Below are positions 1 through 6,712 of a stretch of 13,212 nt of DNA, piece by piece. The position numbers and the translations under genes were made by a program. The DNA comes from Brevundimonas sp. (GTDB lineage Bacteria > Pseudomonadota > Alphaproteobacteria > Caulobacterales > Caulobacteraceae), in NCBI GenBank assembly GCA_022712235.1, contig JALAGW010000335.1:1-13212 (forward strand), given 5' to 3'. The notes under the pieces are model-generated. The model saw nothing but the letters and a program-made list of their open reading frames with translations. It searched no databases and was not told the DNA's origin. The stretch's first letter is position 1. Every line of letters begins with the position of its first letter.

Positions 1-25
1 CCCCTTCATGGGGAGGGAGAAGGGG
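1..25. repeat. Hairpin repeat fragment at left edge
   Basis: CCCCTTC (1-7) pairs perfectly with GAAGGGG (19-25) around an 11-nt loop. The purine/pyrimidine composition resembles the CTTCTCCC/GGGAGAAG palindromes at 5365-5530 and the CCTCCCC/GGGGAGG hairpin at 8760-8786, so it is probably another dispersed intergenic palindrome. It may be cut by the window edge, so its full extent is unknown. Confidence 0.45.
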
Positions 26-121
26 CTATGTCTCGCATTGAGGATTGTGGGTTTTCAGGGGCTTGGGGGCGGATCGGGGTGATCGGCGCGCCCTGGTCTC
101 TGACGGCGCCATGCTGGGCGG

Positions 122-856
122 ATGAGCGGGAAGCTGAAGGGCGGGCCGGCCCATTATCGGCTGTCGAAGGCGACGTGGGAGATCATCCTCGACGAGTATC
201 GCAACGGGGCCACCGTGCCGGAGCTGAGCGAGCGGTGGCGGGTGTAGGGCCATGCGCTGAGGAAGCGGATCACCGTGCACGGCGCGACCAAGCGCGACTG
301 GGGCGATCAGATCGCCGTCGAAACGGCGAGGGCGCGCGAGGCGGCGCAGGAGGAGGCTGAAAAAGCCCGGCAGGCCGAGGAGGCGGCGGCGCAGGCGGCG
401 ATGGCCCAGGCCCTGTTTGGGCCGCTGACGGCCGAGGACGCGCACGAGGGCAAGGCGGCGGTGCTGGCCTCGACGGCGATGATCGCCTCGGGCCGGGCCA
501 TGCTGATGCGGATGCTGCCGGAGGCGCAGGCGCTGGCGCGCCTGGCCGAGGTCTATGTACGGCTGATGGACCGGCAGGCGAAGGCCAACAGTTTTGAGAC
601 CACCCCGCTGGAGATCCTGCTGGCCGCGCGGTTCGACCCCGAGATGATGAGCGCGCGCTTCGCCCTGACGCCCGAGTCGAAATACGACGACCCGGATTAC
701 GAGCTGAAGTCGCTTTACTGGAAACAGTGGCGGATAGAGACGGAGGCCCACCGGGACGAGGTGATGGACGCCCGGCGCGAGGCCGCACAGGCCCGGCGCG
801 AAATGCGCGAGGCGAAGGAGGCGCTGGAGGCCCTGAAGGCCTCTATCGCTTCCTGA
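122..856 (+). pseudogene. HTH/coiled-coil protein gene interrupted by an in-frame amber codon
   Basis: From ATG 122 the frame reads 41 codons, hits TAG at 245-247, then stays open to TGA at 854-856. The first part has a helix-turn-helix look (VPELSERWRV, then HALRKRI after the stop). The amber falls at the turn, so the recognition helix is lost. The rest, about 200 residues, is strongly helical: an Ala/Glu-rich stretch (about codons 60-95), a middle helical domain, and a charged C-terminal coiled coil. HTH-plus-helical layouts occur in small-terminase-like and other phage-derived proteins, but I do not recognise the family. A GTG at 275 could restart a 193-residue product without the HTH. The composition matches the neighbours on both sides of the stop. 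It may be a recent nonsense mutation, a sequencing error or a suppressed codon. Its 3' end overlaps the convergent gene at 843-1268 by 14 bp. Confidence 0.6.
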
Positions 857-1268
857 AACGGGCGGCGTCGGCGGCCAGACCCGCGCCCCAGTCGGTCGTC
901 GGATGGTCGGGTTCGGCGACGAAGGGCAGTTCGCCGGCGAGGCCCCGGATCGCCAGGGCCAGAGGCAGGGCGTAGTGGGGCATGAGGCGCAGGGGCTTCC
1001 TGCGCTTGTCGGTCACGTCCCAGCCCAGAGCCTCGAAGGCCTCGGTCAGATCGGCGCCTTCCAGGCGGTGGATGTCGTCCCAGTCGGCGGGAAGCGCGAC
1101 GGCCTCGGCCGCCTCGCCGGTCAGGCCGAACAGGGCCTGGGTCAGGGCGTCGATCTCGGGGAATTCCTCGCGGGCGTCGGGATCGGCGTAGCGCGGCTTC
1201 ATCAGCGCCTTCAGTTCCAGATCATCGACGCCGGGCAGGTCGATCAGGCGGCGGAGTGCATGGGTCAT
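843..1268 (-). CDS. Conserved-looking hypothetical protein
   Basis: This is a 141-residue soluble protein, acidic in its first half, with no signal peptide or membrane segment. I do not recognise a domain. The C-terminal half carries LRLMPHYALPLALAIRGLAG and a TTDWGAGLAADAARF tail. ATG 1266-1268 is chosen because AGGA lies 5 nt upstream on the minus strand and the frame is clean; the stop is TAG. It is convergent with the broken gene at 122-856, sharing 14 bp at the 3' ends, and divergent from the NYN gene at 1356. The sequence GCTACAGG, 7 nt before the ATG on the minus strand, partly resembles a Caulobacter -10 element (GCTANAWC), but no good -35 accompanies it. It is chosen over opposite-strand frames because those run through into the neighbouring genes without recognisable content. 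Confidence 0.65.
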   Translation of the reverse strand: MTHALRRLIDLPGVDDLELKALMKPRYADPDAREEFPEIDALTQALFGLTGEAAEAVALPADWDDIHRLEGADLTEAFEALGWDVTDKRRKPLRLMPHYALPLALAIRGLAGELPFVAEPDHPTTDWGAGLAADAARFRKR

Positions 1269-1355
1269 GGCGGTCCTGTAGCACGCCCGTCGGCGGTTGA
1301 CCGCGCCCGCATGCGGGTCGAGGCTGGCGGGGCGTCAACAGAGAAGGCCTCGCCC
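1269..1355. promoter_or_regulatory. Divergent intergenic region with a 12-bp palindrome
   Basis: These 87 bp separate two divergent genes, so promoters for both should lie here. CCCGCATGCGGG (1306-1317) is a perfect 12-bp palindrome. TTGACC at 1297-1302 (plus) and TTGACGC reading on the minus strand at about 1332-1338 resemble -35 elements, but neither has a convincing -10 at the right distance. GAGAAGG at 1341-1347 is the ribosome-binding site of the NYN gene. Promoter placement is inference. Confidence 0.3.
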
Positions 1356-2102
1356 ATGCCGACCGACCTGCCCACCGCCGCCCGCGCGCCGCGCCTGGCC
1401 GTGCTGATCGACGGGGAGAACGCCTCGGCCCGGATCGCGGAGGCCCTGTTCACCGAGATCGCCACCCTGGGCGAGGCCTCGGCGCGGCGCATCTATGGCG
1501 ACGCGGCCAGCCCGGCGCTGCGGTCCTGGATCGACGTCCTGCCGCGCTGGGCCATCCAGTGGCAGCAGAATTTCCAGAACACCAAGGGCAAGAATTCGGG
1601 CGACATCGCCCTGGTGATCGACGCCATGGACCTGTTGCACTCGGGCCGGTTCGACGGCTTCTGCCTGGTGTCGTCGGACAGCGACTTCACCCGGCTGGCG
1701 GCGCGGATCAGGGAGCAGGGCGTGCCGGTCTATGGCTTTGGCGAGAGGAAGACGCCCGAGAGCTTCCGTCAGGCCTGCACCCGTTTCATCTATACCGAGA
1801 ACCTGACCGGACGCGGCGGCGGCGATAGCGACGAGGCTGTCCCCGCCCCCGCCGCCGAGAAGAAACCGTCGGACGCGGTGCGACTGATCGCCGCCGCCAT
1901 CGCCGACATGGACGAGGACGGCGACGGCTGGGTCAATATCGGCGGCATCGGCAACCGGCTGAGGAACGCCTATCCCGACTTCGACCAGCGCACCTATGGC
2001 CACGCCAAGCTGTCGGAGCTGATCCGCGCCACCGGCCGCTTCGACGTCGAGACCGGGCCGGGCGGCGCCATGCGGGTGAGGGTGAAGCCGCGTCGGGCAT
2101 GA
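1356..2102 (+). CDS. NYN-domain RNase-like protein with C-terminal OST-HTH/LOTUS domain
   Basis: This 248-residue cytoplasmic protein has two modules. Residues 13-150 are a NYN (PIN-like, LabA/DUF88-type) domain: LIDGEN with D19, GKNSGDIALVIDAMDLL with D83 and D89, and LVSSDSDF with D108 and D110, the acidic residues expected to hold the catalytic metal. A Gly/Ala/Pro linker (about 152-170) leads to residues 172-232, which match the OST-HTH/LOTUS pattern (DGWVNIGGIGNRLR then the YGHAKLSELIRATGRFDVE segment). Family knowledge suggests an RNA-binding, RNA-cleaving enzyme; the specific target is unknown. ATG 1356 is preferred because GAGAAGG lies 8 nt upstream and the NYN core starts soon after; the upstream open frame has no family content. 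It is monocistronic or leads toward the small gene at 2173, 70 bp on. Confidence 0.85.
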   Translation: MPTDLPTAARAPRLAVLIDGENASARIAEALFTEIATLGEASARRIYGDAASPALRSWIDVLPRWAIQWQQNFQNTKGKNSGDIALVIDAMDLLHSGRFDGFCLVSSDSDFTRLAARIREQGVPVYGFGERKTPESFRQACTRFIYTENLTGRGGGDSDEAVPAPAAEKKPSDAVRLIAAAIADMDEDGDGWVNIGGIGNRLRNAYPDFDQRTYGHAKLSELIRATGRFDVETGPGGAMRVRVKPRRA

Positions 2103-2115
2103 TCAAAGAACATCG

Positions 2116-2144
2116 TTGTCAAAGCGCTCGTTCCGGCGCAATCT
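2116..2144 (+). promoter_or_regulatory. Weak candidate promoter for the small secreted protein gene
   Basis: TTGTCA (2116-2121) is close to a -35 consensus; 17 nt later is CAATCT (2139-2144), a poor -10. It sits 29 bp before the ATG at 2173. The -35 is the only persuasive part, so the call is tentative. Confidence 0.2.
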
Positions 2145-2172
2145 CTCCGCTCGCACCTGATGGAGCAGACCT

Positions 2173-2457
2173 ATGTTGACGGTTATCGCTGCGGCCGCCG
2201 CGCTTTTCATCCTTGATGTCCAGCAAGCCGATGCCGCACCGGCGCCGGCCGGCGTCTCGACACGCACCATTACGGCCAGTCGGCCGGTCAATCCTGATCG
2301 TCCGACCCGCACGGTTTGCGCCTGGGAACGGCCGATGGGCAGCACCATTGGGCGGCGGGTGTGCCGCAAGGTTCCGATCATGGACGGCCAGAACGAGCGA
2401 ATGGGGCGCGACACCCTGCGCGGCCTGCAAAGATCGCGCACGCCGGACGTCGGCTGA
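2173..2457 (+). CDS. Small secreted two-cysteine protein
   Basis: This is a 94-residue protein with a cleavable signal peptide: a hydrophobic run at residues 2-14 and a likely cleavage after A21 in QADA-APAP. The mature part is basic and holds exactly two cysteines (C49 in TRTVCAWERP and C64 in GRRVCRKVP), spaced to form one disulfide in the periplasm. A short GSxIGRRVCR segment resembles small periplasmic proteins that I associate with Caulobacterales, but I cannot name a family and the function is unknown. ATG 2173 is supported by TGGAG at 2161-2165 and by the signal peptide starting there. Opposite-strand frames over the same bases have no signal peptide or recognisable content. It lies alone between the NYN gene and cobT. 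A DsbB gene occurs nearby, which would fit a disulfide-bonded product, but no direct link is shown. Confidence 0.6.
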   Translation: MLTVIAAAAALFILDVQQADAAPAPAGVSTRTITASRPVNPDRPTRTVCAWERPMGSTIGRRVCRKVPIMDGQNERMGRDTLRGLQRSRTPDVG

Positions 2458-2492
2458 CGCGCCGACCGTCATTCTAGCGGGATAGCCCCTTC

Positions 2493-2506
2493 CCCCGCGC
2501 GCGGGG
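2493..2506. repeat. 14-bp perfect GC palindrome upstream of cobT
   Basis: CCCCGCGCGCGGGG is self-complementary over 14 bp and ends 17 bp before the cobT ATG. It has no T-run after it, so it is not a standard Rho-independent terminator. It could be an operator, a hairpin ending the upstream transcript, or chance in GC-rich DNA. Confidence 0.35.
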
Positions 2507-2523
2507 TGGTCTATGTGTGGCAC

Positions 2524-4395
2524 ATGGCCGCCGCAGAGACCCCCGCCGAGACCTTCAAACGCGCATTAGCCAATGCGGCGCGAGCCCTGGCCGAGCAGGC
2601 CGAGCTGGAGGTCCATTTCGGCTCGGACGGACCGCGGCTGTTGAACGGGGTCCTGACCCTGCCCCATCCGCCGCGCGATCCGGGCGCGCCCGAGAGCGCG
2701 ACCCTGCGCGGTCAGGCCGACCGGCTGGCCCTGCGGCTGGCCAATCACGACGAGGGTCTGAACGCCCGGCTGCGGCCCGTCGATCAGACCGCGGCCGAGG
2801 TCTTCGACGCCGTCGAACAGGCAAGGGTCGAGGCGGTCGGGGCGCGCGAGCTGAAAGGGGTGCGCAACAATCTGAACGCGGCCCTGCTGACCCGGCTGGA
2901 GAAGTCGGGCGCCCTGCGGGCCGAGGCCGAGCGGGTGCCGGTGGCCGAGGCGGCGGCGCTTCTGGTGCGCGAACGGCTGACGGGCGAGCCCGCGCCGGAC
3001 GGGGCCAGGACCATGCTGGATCTGGTGCGCTCCAACATGGAGCTGAAGGCGGGGGCCGAACTGGACGCCCTGACCGCCGTGGCCGACGACCAGACGGCCT
3101 TCGCCGCGAAACTGAAGGACGTGCTGCGGGCGCTGGACCTCGATCCCGGCGACGGCCAGGCCGAGGACGCCAATGACGAACAGGGCGAGGACGAGCCCGA
3201 CCAGTCGCAGCAGGACACGCCCGACGAGGACGAACAGGAAGAAGAGGACGGGGGCGAAGGCGGCCAGTCGCTGGAAGGAACCGCCGACGACCAGTCCGCC
3301 GAGGACGAGCGCCAGACCCGCCCCGACGGCGCCCCGGCCGATCCCGATGGCGAGGCCAGCGACGACGGCCCTGAACTGAATGAAGGCGCCCTGCCCAACC
3401 GTCAGGACAGCGTCGACGACGGACGGGCCGTGGACGCCTATCGCGTCTTCACCACCGCCTATGACGAGACCATCGGCGCCGAGGAGCTGTGCGATCCGAT
3501 GGAGCTGGACCGGCTGCGGTCCCTGCTGGACGCCCAGCTGGCGACCCTGTCGAGCGTGGTGTCGCGGCTGGCCAACAAGCTGCAGCGCCGCCTGATGGCG
3601 CAGCAGAACCGCAGCTGGGCCTTTGATCTGGAGGAAGGCGTGCTGGACACGGCGCGCCTGACCCGCGTCATCACCGATCCGACCAGCCCCCTGTCGTTCA
3701 AGATGGAGAGCGAGAGCCCGTTCCGCGACACGGTCGTGACCCTGCTGATCGACAACTCGGGCTCGATGCGCGGGCGGCCGATCATGGTGGCGGCGGTCTG
3801 CGCCGACATCCTGGCGCGGACGCTGGAGCGGTGCGGGGTCAAGGTCGAGATCCTGGGCTTCACCACCCGCGCCTGGAAGGGCGGCCAGTCGCGCGAGGCC
3901 TGGATCAGCGCCGGCAAGCCCGCCAATCCGGGCCGTCTGAACGACCTGCGCCACATCATCTACAAGTCGGCGGACGCGCCGTGGCGCCGGGCCAAGAAGA
4001 ATCTGGGCCTGATGATGCGCGAGGGTCTGCTGAAGGAGAACATCGACGGCGAGGCCCTGACATGGGCGCACGAGCGGCTGCTGGGCCGCACCGAGTCGCG
4101 CCAGATCCTGATGGTGATTTCGGACGGCTCGCCGGTGGACGATTCGACCCAGTCGGCCAACGCCGCCCTCTATCTGGACAAGCACCTGAGGCAGGTGATC
4201 GAGCAGATCGAAACGAAGTCGCCGGTCGAGCTGATCGCCATCGGCATCGGCCACGACGTGACCCGCTGGTATCGCCGCGCCGTGACCATCGTCGACGTCG
4301 AGCAACTGGCCGGCGTCATGACCGAGAAGCTGGCCGAACTGTTCGAGGCCAAGCCCAAGACCGTGGCGCGGTCCGCGAAGAAGCGCGCGGCGTGA
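2524..4395 (+). CDS. cobT: Aerobic cobaltochelatase subunit CobT
   Basis: This 623-residue protein is a subunit of the ATP-dependent CobNST complex that inserts cobalt into hydrogenobyrinic acid a,c-diamide in aerobic cobalamin synthesis. It has the CobT layout: an N-terminal helical region beginning PAETFKRALANAARALAEQAELEVHFG, a very acidic Asp/Glu/Gln-rich linker (about residues 215-295), and a C-terminal von Willebrand A domain with a complete MIDAS start, LLIDNSGSM (D410-x-S-x-S), and a later VISDGSP with D534. CobT works with the AAA+ subunit CobS, which is not in this window. ATG 2524 is chosen by alignment to the family start; an in-frame GTG at 2506 is possible. No Shine-Dalgarno is visible; TATGTG at 2512-2517 ends 6 bp before the ATG, so a leaderless mRNA is conceivable. 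The stop overlaps the start of the next gene. No cobalamin riboswitch is visible upstream. Confidence 0.93.
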   Translation: MAAAETPAETFKRALANAARALAEQAELEVHFGSDGPRLLNGVLTLPHPPRDPGAPESATLRGQADRLALRLANHDEGLNARLRPVDQTAAEVFDAVEQARVEAVGARELKGVRNNLNAALLTRLEKSGALRAEAERVPVAEAAALLVRERLTGEPAPDGARTMLDLVRSNMELKAGAELDALTAVADDQTAFAAKLKDVLRALDLDPGDGQAEDANDEQGEDEPDQSQQDTPDEDEQEEEDGGEGGQSLEGTADDQSAEDERQTRPDGAPADPDGEASDDGPELNEGALPNRQDSVDDGRAVDAYRVFTTAYDETIGAEELCDPMELDRLRSLLDAQLATLSSVVSRLANKLQRRLMAQQNRSWAFDLEEGVLDTARLTRVITDPTSPLSFKMESESPFRDTVVTLLIDNSGSMRGRPIMVAAVCADILARTLERCGVKVEILGFTTRAWKGGQSREAWISAGKPANPGRLNDLRHIIYKSADAPWRRAKKNLGLMMREGLLKENIDGEALTWAHERLLGRTESRQILMVISDGSPVDDSTQSANAALYLDKHLRQVIEQIETKSPVELIAIGIGHDVTRWYRRAVTIVDVEQLAGVMTEKLAELFEAKPKTVARSAKKRAA

Positions 4396-5363
4396 ACCGT
4401 CGGATCTATGTCGCGGCCCTGGCGGCGCTGACGCTGGCGGCCTGCGCCAGCGCGGTCGTCACCTCCCAGCCGTGGACGCCGACCTCCGAAACGGATGGCT
4501 GGAGCGCGGTCAGCGCCTCGACGCGGACGGTGGGGCTGGGCCTGCCGGGCGCGGCGGTGCTGGGGCAAGGCGTGCGCTACGCCGGGGGCGTGACCGTGCT
4601 GGCCGGCATGGATTCGCCGTTGCACAGCCTGTCCGACCTGAAGCTGACCGGCGACGGCGGCTTCATCGCCGTCTCCGACGTCGGCGATCTGGCGCGCGGG
4701 ACCCTGGCGCTGGACGGGCGCGGGCGGCTGATCGGTCTGGAGGGTCTGCGCGTGCGCCGCCTGAGCCTGACCGACGGGACGCCGATCAGCCAGAAGATCG
4801 AGGGCGACGCCGAAGGGCTGGCGATCACCACGGGCGGCGACCTGCTGGTCAGTTTCGAGCGCGACCACCGCATCTGGAACTATGGCCCGCTGAACGCCCT
4901 GCGGACGCCGCAGGCCGCGCGGCGGCCGGACTTCCCCTTCGCTGAAAACGACGGGATGGAGGGGCTGGCGGCGTCGGGCGACGGCTGGCGGGTCGCGGGT
5001 GAATCCGGCGGGATCTGGGACTGTTCGCCTGTGCGCTGCGCCGTTGCAGCCGCACCGCCCGAGACGCCGCTGGCCGACAGCGACTATCGCATCACCGGCA
5101 TGGATCGCGATCCGGCGGGCGGCTGGTTCGTGGTGCAGCGCTCCTATCGCGCCCCGATCGACGTGCGGGCGCGGGTGCGGCGCATGGCCCAGGACGGGAC
5201 CCTGGGGCCGGTGCTGGTCGAGTTGAAGCTGCCGGGGACCACGGATAATTTCGAGGGGATCGCGGCCGAACGGCGCGGCGACCGGACGCGGCTCTACATC
5301 CTGTCGGACGACAATTTCAACGCCGTGCAGCGGACCATGATGCTGGCGTTTGATGTCCGATGA
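4392..5363 (+). CDS. Phytase-like esterase-family lipoprotein
   Basis: The 323-residue product begins with a lipoprotein signal: NRR, then a hydrophobic stretch, and lipobox LTLAAC with the lipidated C18 followed by Ala, which favours the outer membrane. The mature part fits the 'esterase-like activity of phytase' family (PF13449), a beta-propeller-like fold, with SLSDLKLTGDGGFIAVSDVGD, IEGDAEGLAI, ENDGMEGLAAS and DNFEGIAAE repeats, each ending an expected blade. Enzymatic activity and substrate are uncertain, since the family name rests on weak biochemical data. Start GTG 4392 is chosen because it places the signal peptide at the N-terminus and overlaps the cobT stop in a GTGA junction, implying translational coupling. 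The frame is open far upstream but only as a shadow of cobT. It faces the coq7 unit, with an inverted-repeat region between. Confidence 0.82.
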   Translation: MNRRIYVAALAALTLAACASAVVTSQPWTPTSETDGWSAVSASTRTVGLGLPGAAVLGQGVRYAGGVTVLAGMDSPLHSLSDLKLTGDGGFIAVSDVGDLARGTLALDGRGRLIGLEGLRVRRLSLTDGTPISQKIEGDAEGLAITTGGDLLVSFERDHRIWNYGPLNALRTPQAARRPDFPFAENDGMEGLAASGDGWRVAGESGGIWDCSPVRCAVAAAPPETPLADSDYRITGMDRDPAGGWFVVQRSYRAPIDVRARVRRMAQDGTLGPVLVELKLPGTTDNFEGIAAERRGDRTRLYILSDDNFNAVQRTMMLAFDVR

Positions 5364-5364
5364 T

Positions 5365-5417
5365 CCTTCTCCCCTTGAGGGAGAAGGCGGCATGCGGAGC
5401 ATGACGGATGAGGGGTG
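5365..5417 (+). repeat. Structured 53-nt intergenic repeat, copy 1
   Basis: Arm CCTTCTCCC (5365-5373), loop CTTGA and arm GGGAGAAGG (5379-5387) form a 9-bp hairpin. A second hairpin follows, CATGC-GGA-GCATG (5391-5403), and then the 13-nt tail CGGATGAGGGGTG (5405-5417). Copy 2 at 5478-5530 is the same element inverted. There is no T-run, so a classical terminator is not supported; it may stabilise or end mRNAs of the convergent genes. Confidence 0.8.
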
Positions 5418-5431
5418 ACGACGGCGCCCTT

Positions 5432-5445
5432 CGTCGGGCCCGACG
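5432..5445. repeat. 14-bp palindrome between the two repeat copies
   Basis: CGTCGGGCCCGACG is self-complementary over 14 bp and lies in the 60-nt spacer between the inverted repeat copies. It adds a further hairpin to this convergent intergenic region; its role is unknown. Confidence 0.4.
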
Positions 5446-5477
5446 CCAGCATTGCTCATATCCAGACGCGGCGCTGA

Positions 5478-5530
5478 CACCCCTCATCCGAGCGCCTTCG
5501 GCGCCCACCTTCTCCCTCAAGGGGAGAAGG
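5478..5530 (-). repeat. Structured 53-nt intergenic repeat, copy 2 (inverted)
   Basis: Read on the minus strand this copy has the same 23-nt first hairpin and the same 13-nt tail as copy 1, with identical spacing. The central hairpin is GCGCC-GAA-GGCGC (5492-5504 on plus) instead of CATGC-GGA-GCATG. Four of five base pairs differ, but all remain paired. The element ends 3 bp from the coq7 stop codon. Confidence 0.8.
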
Positions 5531-5533
5531 ATT

Positions 5534-6124
5534 CTAGATCCGTTCGCTGATCTTGATGGCGGCCTTGCAGCCGACCTTGATGACGCTCGAGAGCAGGCGG
5601 TAGGCCGGGGCTTCGCGGCTGCCGTGTTCGATGGCGTGATCGTGGTGGGCCAGTTCCTCTTCGCGGAACCTGGTCAGTTCGGCGGCCAGTTCGGGGTCGC
5701 GCTCGCGGACCTCCTCGATCTGGTCGGCGTAGTGTTTCTCGATGACGCTTTCGACCGCCTCGGTGCAGGCGTGGGCGGCCTTCTCGCTGATCAGGGCGGT
5801 GCCGGCGCCGAGCGCCGTGGCGGCCAGTTTCCAGATCGGGATCATGGCCGTGGGGCGGACCCGGTTTTCGGTCAGCAGGGCCTCGAAGCGGGCCAGGTGG
5901 ACGGCCTCATGGCCCTCCATCTCGGTCAGGTCGGCGGCGATGGCCCCCTTGCCCTTGCGGCCGTCCAGCACGGCGCGCTGGGCGCGGTAGATGTGGACGG
6001 CCGCGAACTCGCCCGCGTGATCGACGCGCAGCATTTCCGCCATGCGAGCGCGGGTCTGGCCCACGCCGGGACGCGGCAGGGGAATGCGGCGGGCGGCGGC
6101 GACGGTGTCGGATGCCTCGGTCAT
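5534..6124 (-). CDS. coq7: COQ7-type demethoxyubiquinone hydroxylase
   Basis: This 196-residue enzyme belongs to the di-iron COQ7 family, which hydroxylates demethoxyubiquinone in one of the last steps of ubiquinone synthesis at the membrane. The iron ligands can be read: E39 (LRVDHAGEFAA), E73 and H76 (EAVH), E125 (ACTEAVE), and E157 and H160 (EEELAHH). Also typical are RVRPTAMIPIWK, the ALGAGTAL segment and the C-terminal SVIKVGCKAAIKISERI. The length and ligands are complete. ATG 6122-6124 has AGAGG 5 nt upstream on the minus strand. It is the last gene of a minus-strand unit: dsbB ends 12 bp before its start. The stop is TAG. It converges on the phytase-like gene across the repeat region. 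DsbB needs ubiquinone, so the pairing is sensible, though shared regulation is inferred only from spacing. Confidence 0.94.
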   Translation of the reverse strand: MTEASDTVAAARRIPLPRPGVGQTRARMAEMLRVDHAGEFAAVHIYRAQRAVLDGRKGKGAIAADLTEMEGHEAVHLARFEALLTENRVRPTAMIPIWKLAATALGAGTALISEKAAHACTEAVESVIEKHYADQIEEVRERDPELAAELTRFREEELAHHDHAIEHGSREAPAYRLLSSVIKVGCKAAIKISERI

Positions 6125-6136
6125 GATCGCCTCTTC

Positions 6137-6676
6137 TTAAACCTTGGGCGCGCGCGCGTCCTTGGGACGTTTCGCCGCCAGCAGGCTGAAGATCCCCAAA
6201 GCCAGCGAGATCAGGAAGTTCCAGCCCGCCATCGAGACCCCGAGCATGCTCCACGACACGTCGCCGCAGCCGACGACGGGTTTGATCTCGGCCGTGCCGT
6301 CAGCCAGGGCGTTCAGGGCGCTGAAGTCGATGGCGGTCGAGGGGGCGGCCGAACAGGTCGCCGGCAGGGCCCACCAGTGCAGTTCGCCGCCCGCGTGGAA
6401 GCCCGCCGTGATCGCCCCGGTGAAGAAGACGGCGGCCAGCAGGAAGGAGGCGATGCGCGGCGTGCCCCGGCTGGCGCGGCTGAACACGGCCCAGAAGGTG
6501 GCGGCCCCGGCGATGGCCACGGCGGCCCAATAGACCTCGCGCTGCTTGAGGCAGAGATTGCACGGCGGCAGACCGCCGAACCGCTCGAAGGCGTGAGCCG
6601 CGCCCAGCATGGCCAGGGAGGCCGCCAGCGCAAAGGCGGTCCACCAGCGGGTCAGAACTTGATACGGGCGCGTCAT
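6137..6676 (-). CDS. dsbB: DsbB-family disulfide bond formation protein
   Basis: This is a 179-residue inner-membrane protein with four predicted membrane segments (about residues 10-29, 48-66, 75-93 and 144-167). The first periplasmic loop has the redox motif C39-N-L-C42 (GLPPCNLCLKQRE), and the second loop has C108 and C137. These are the two cysteine pairs needed to reoxidise DsbA and pass electrons to ubiquinone. The spacing matches DsbB-type proteins. ATG 6674-6676 is chosen because it gives a short N-terminus directly before the first membrane helix; the ribosome site is weak (AAGAAAG). It follows the YqaA-like gene by 36 bp and precedes coq7 by 12 bp on the same strand. I see no DsbA here. 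Homologs vary between DsbB and DsbI types; the CxxC plus second pair supports a DsbB-like function. Confidence 0.9.
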   Translation of the reverse strand: MTRPYQVLTRWWTAFALAASLAMLGAAHAFERFGGLPPCNLCLKQREVYWAAVAIAGAATFWAVFSRASRGTPRIASFLLAAVFFTGAITAGFHAGGELHWWALPATCSAAPSTAIDFSALNALADGTAEIKPVVGCGDVSWSMLGVSMAGWNFLISLALGIFSLLAAKRPKDARAPKV

Positions 6677-6712
6677 GGCGTCTTTCTTAGACGCAGCCGA
6701 GGCCCGCGTCGA

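Noticed and set aside
28..360. A 110-codon plus-strand frame at the left edge
   Set aside because: Its residues look random (Arg/Gly/Ala-rich), and it overlaps the HTH gene frame, which carries recognisable helices.
2103..2523. Cobalamin riboswitch upstream of cobT
   Set aside because: No B12-box-like conserved sequence or long leader was seen. The space is occupied by a secreted-protein gene.
2566..4305. A 579-codon minus-strand frame opposite cobT
   Set aside because: It runs straight through the CobT acidic linker and VWA domain in antisense. Its composition is Gln/His/Arg-rich and low-complexity, with no recognisable family.
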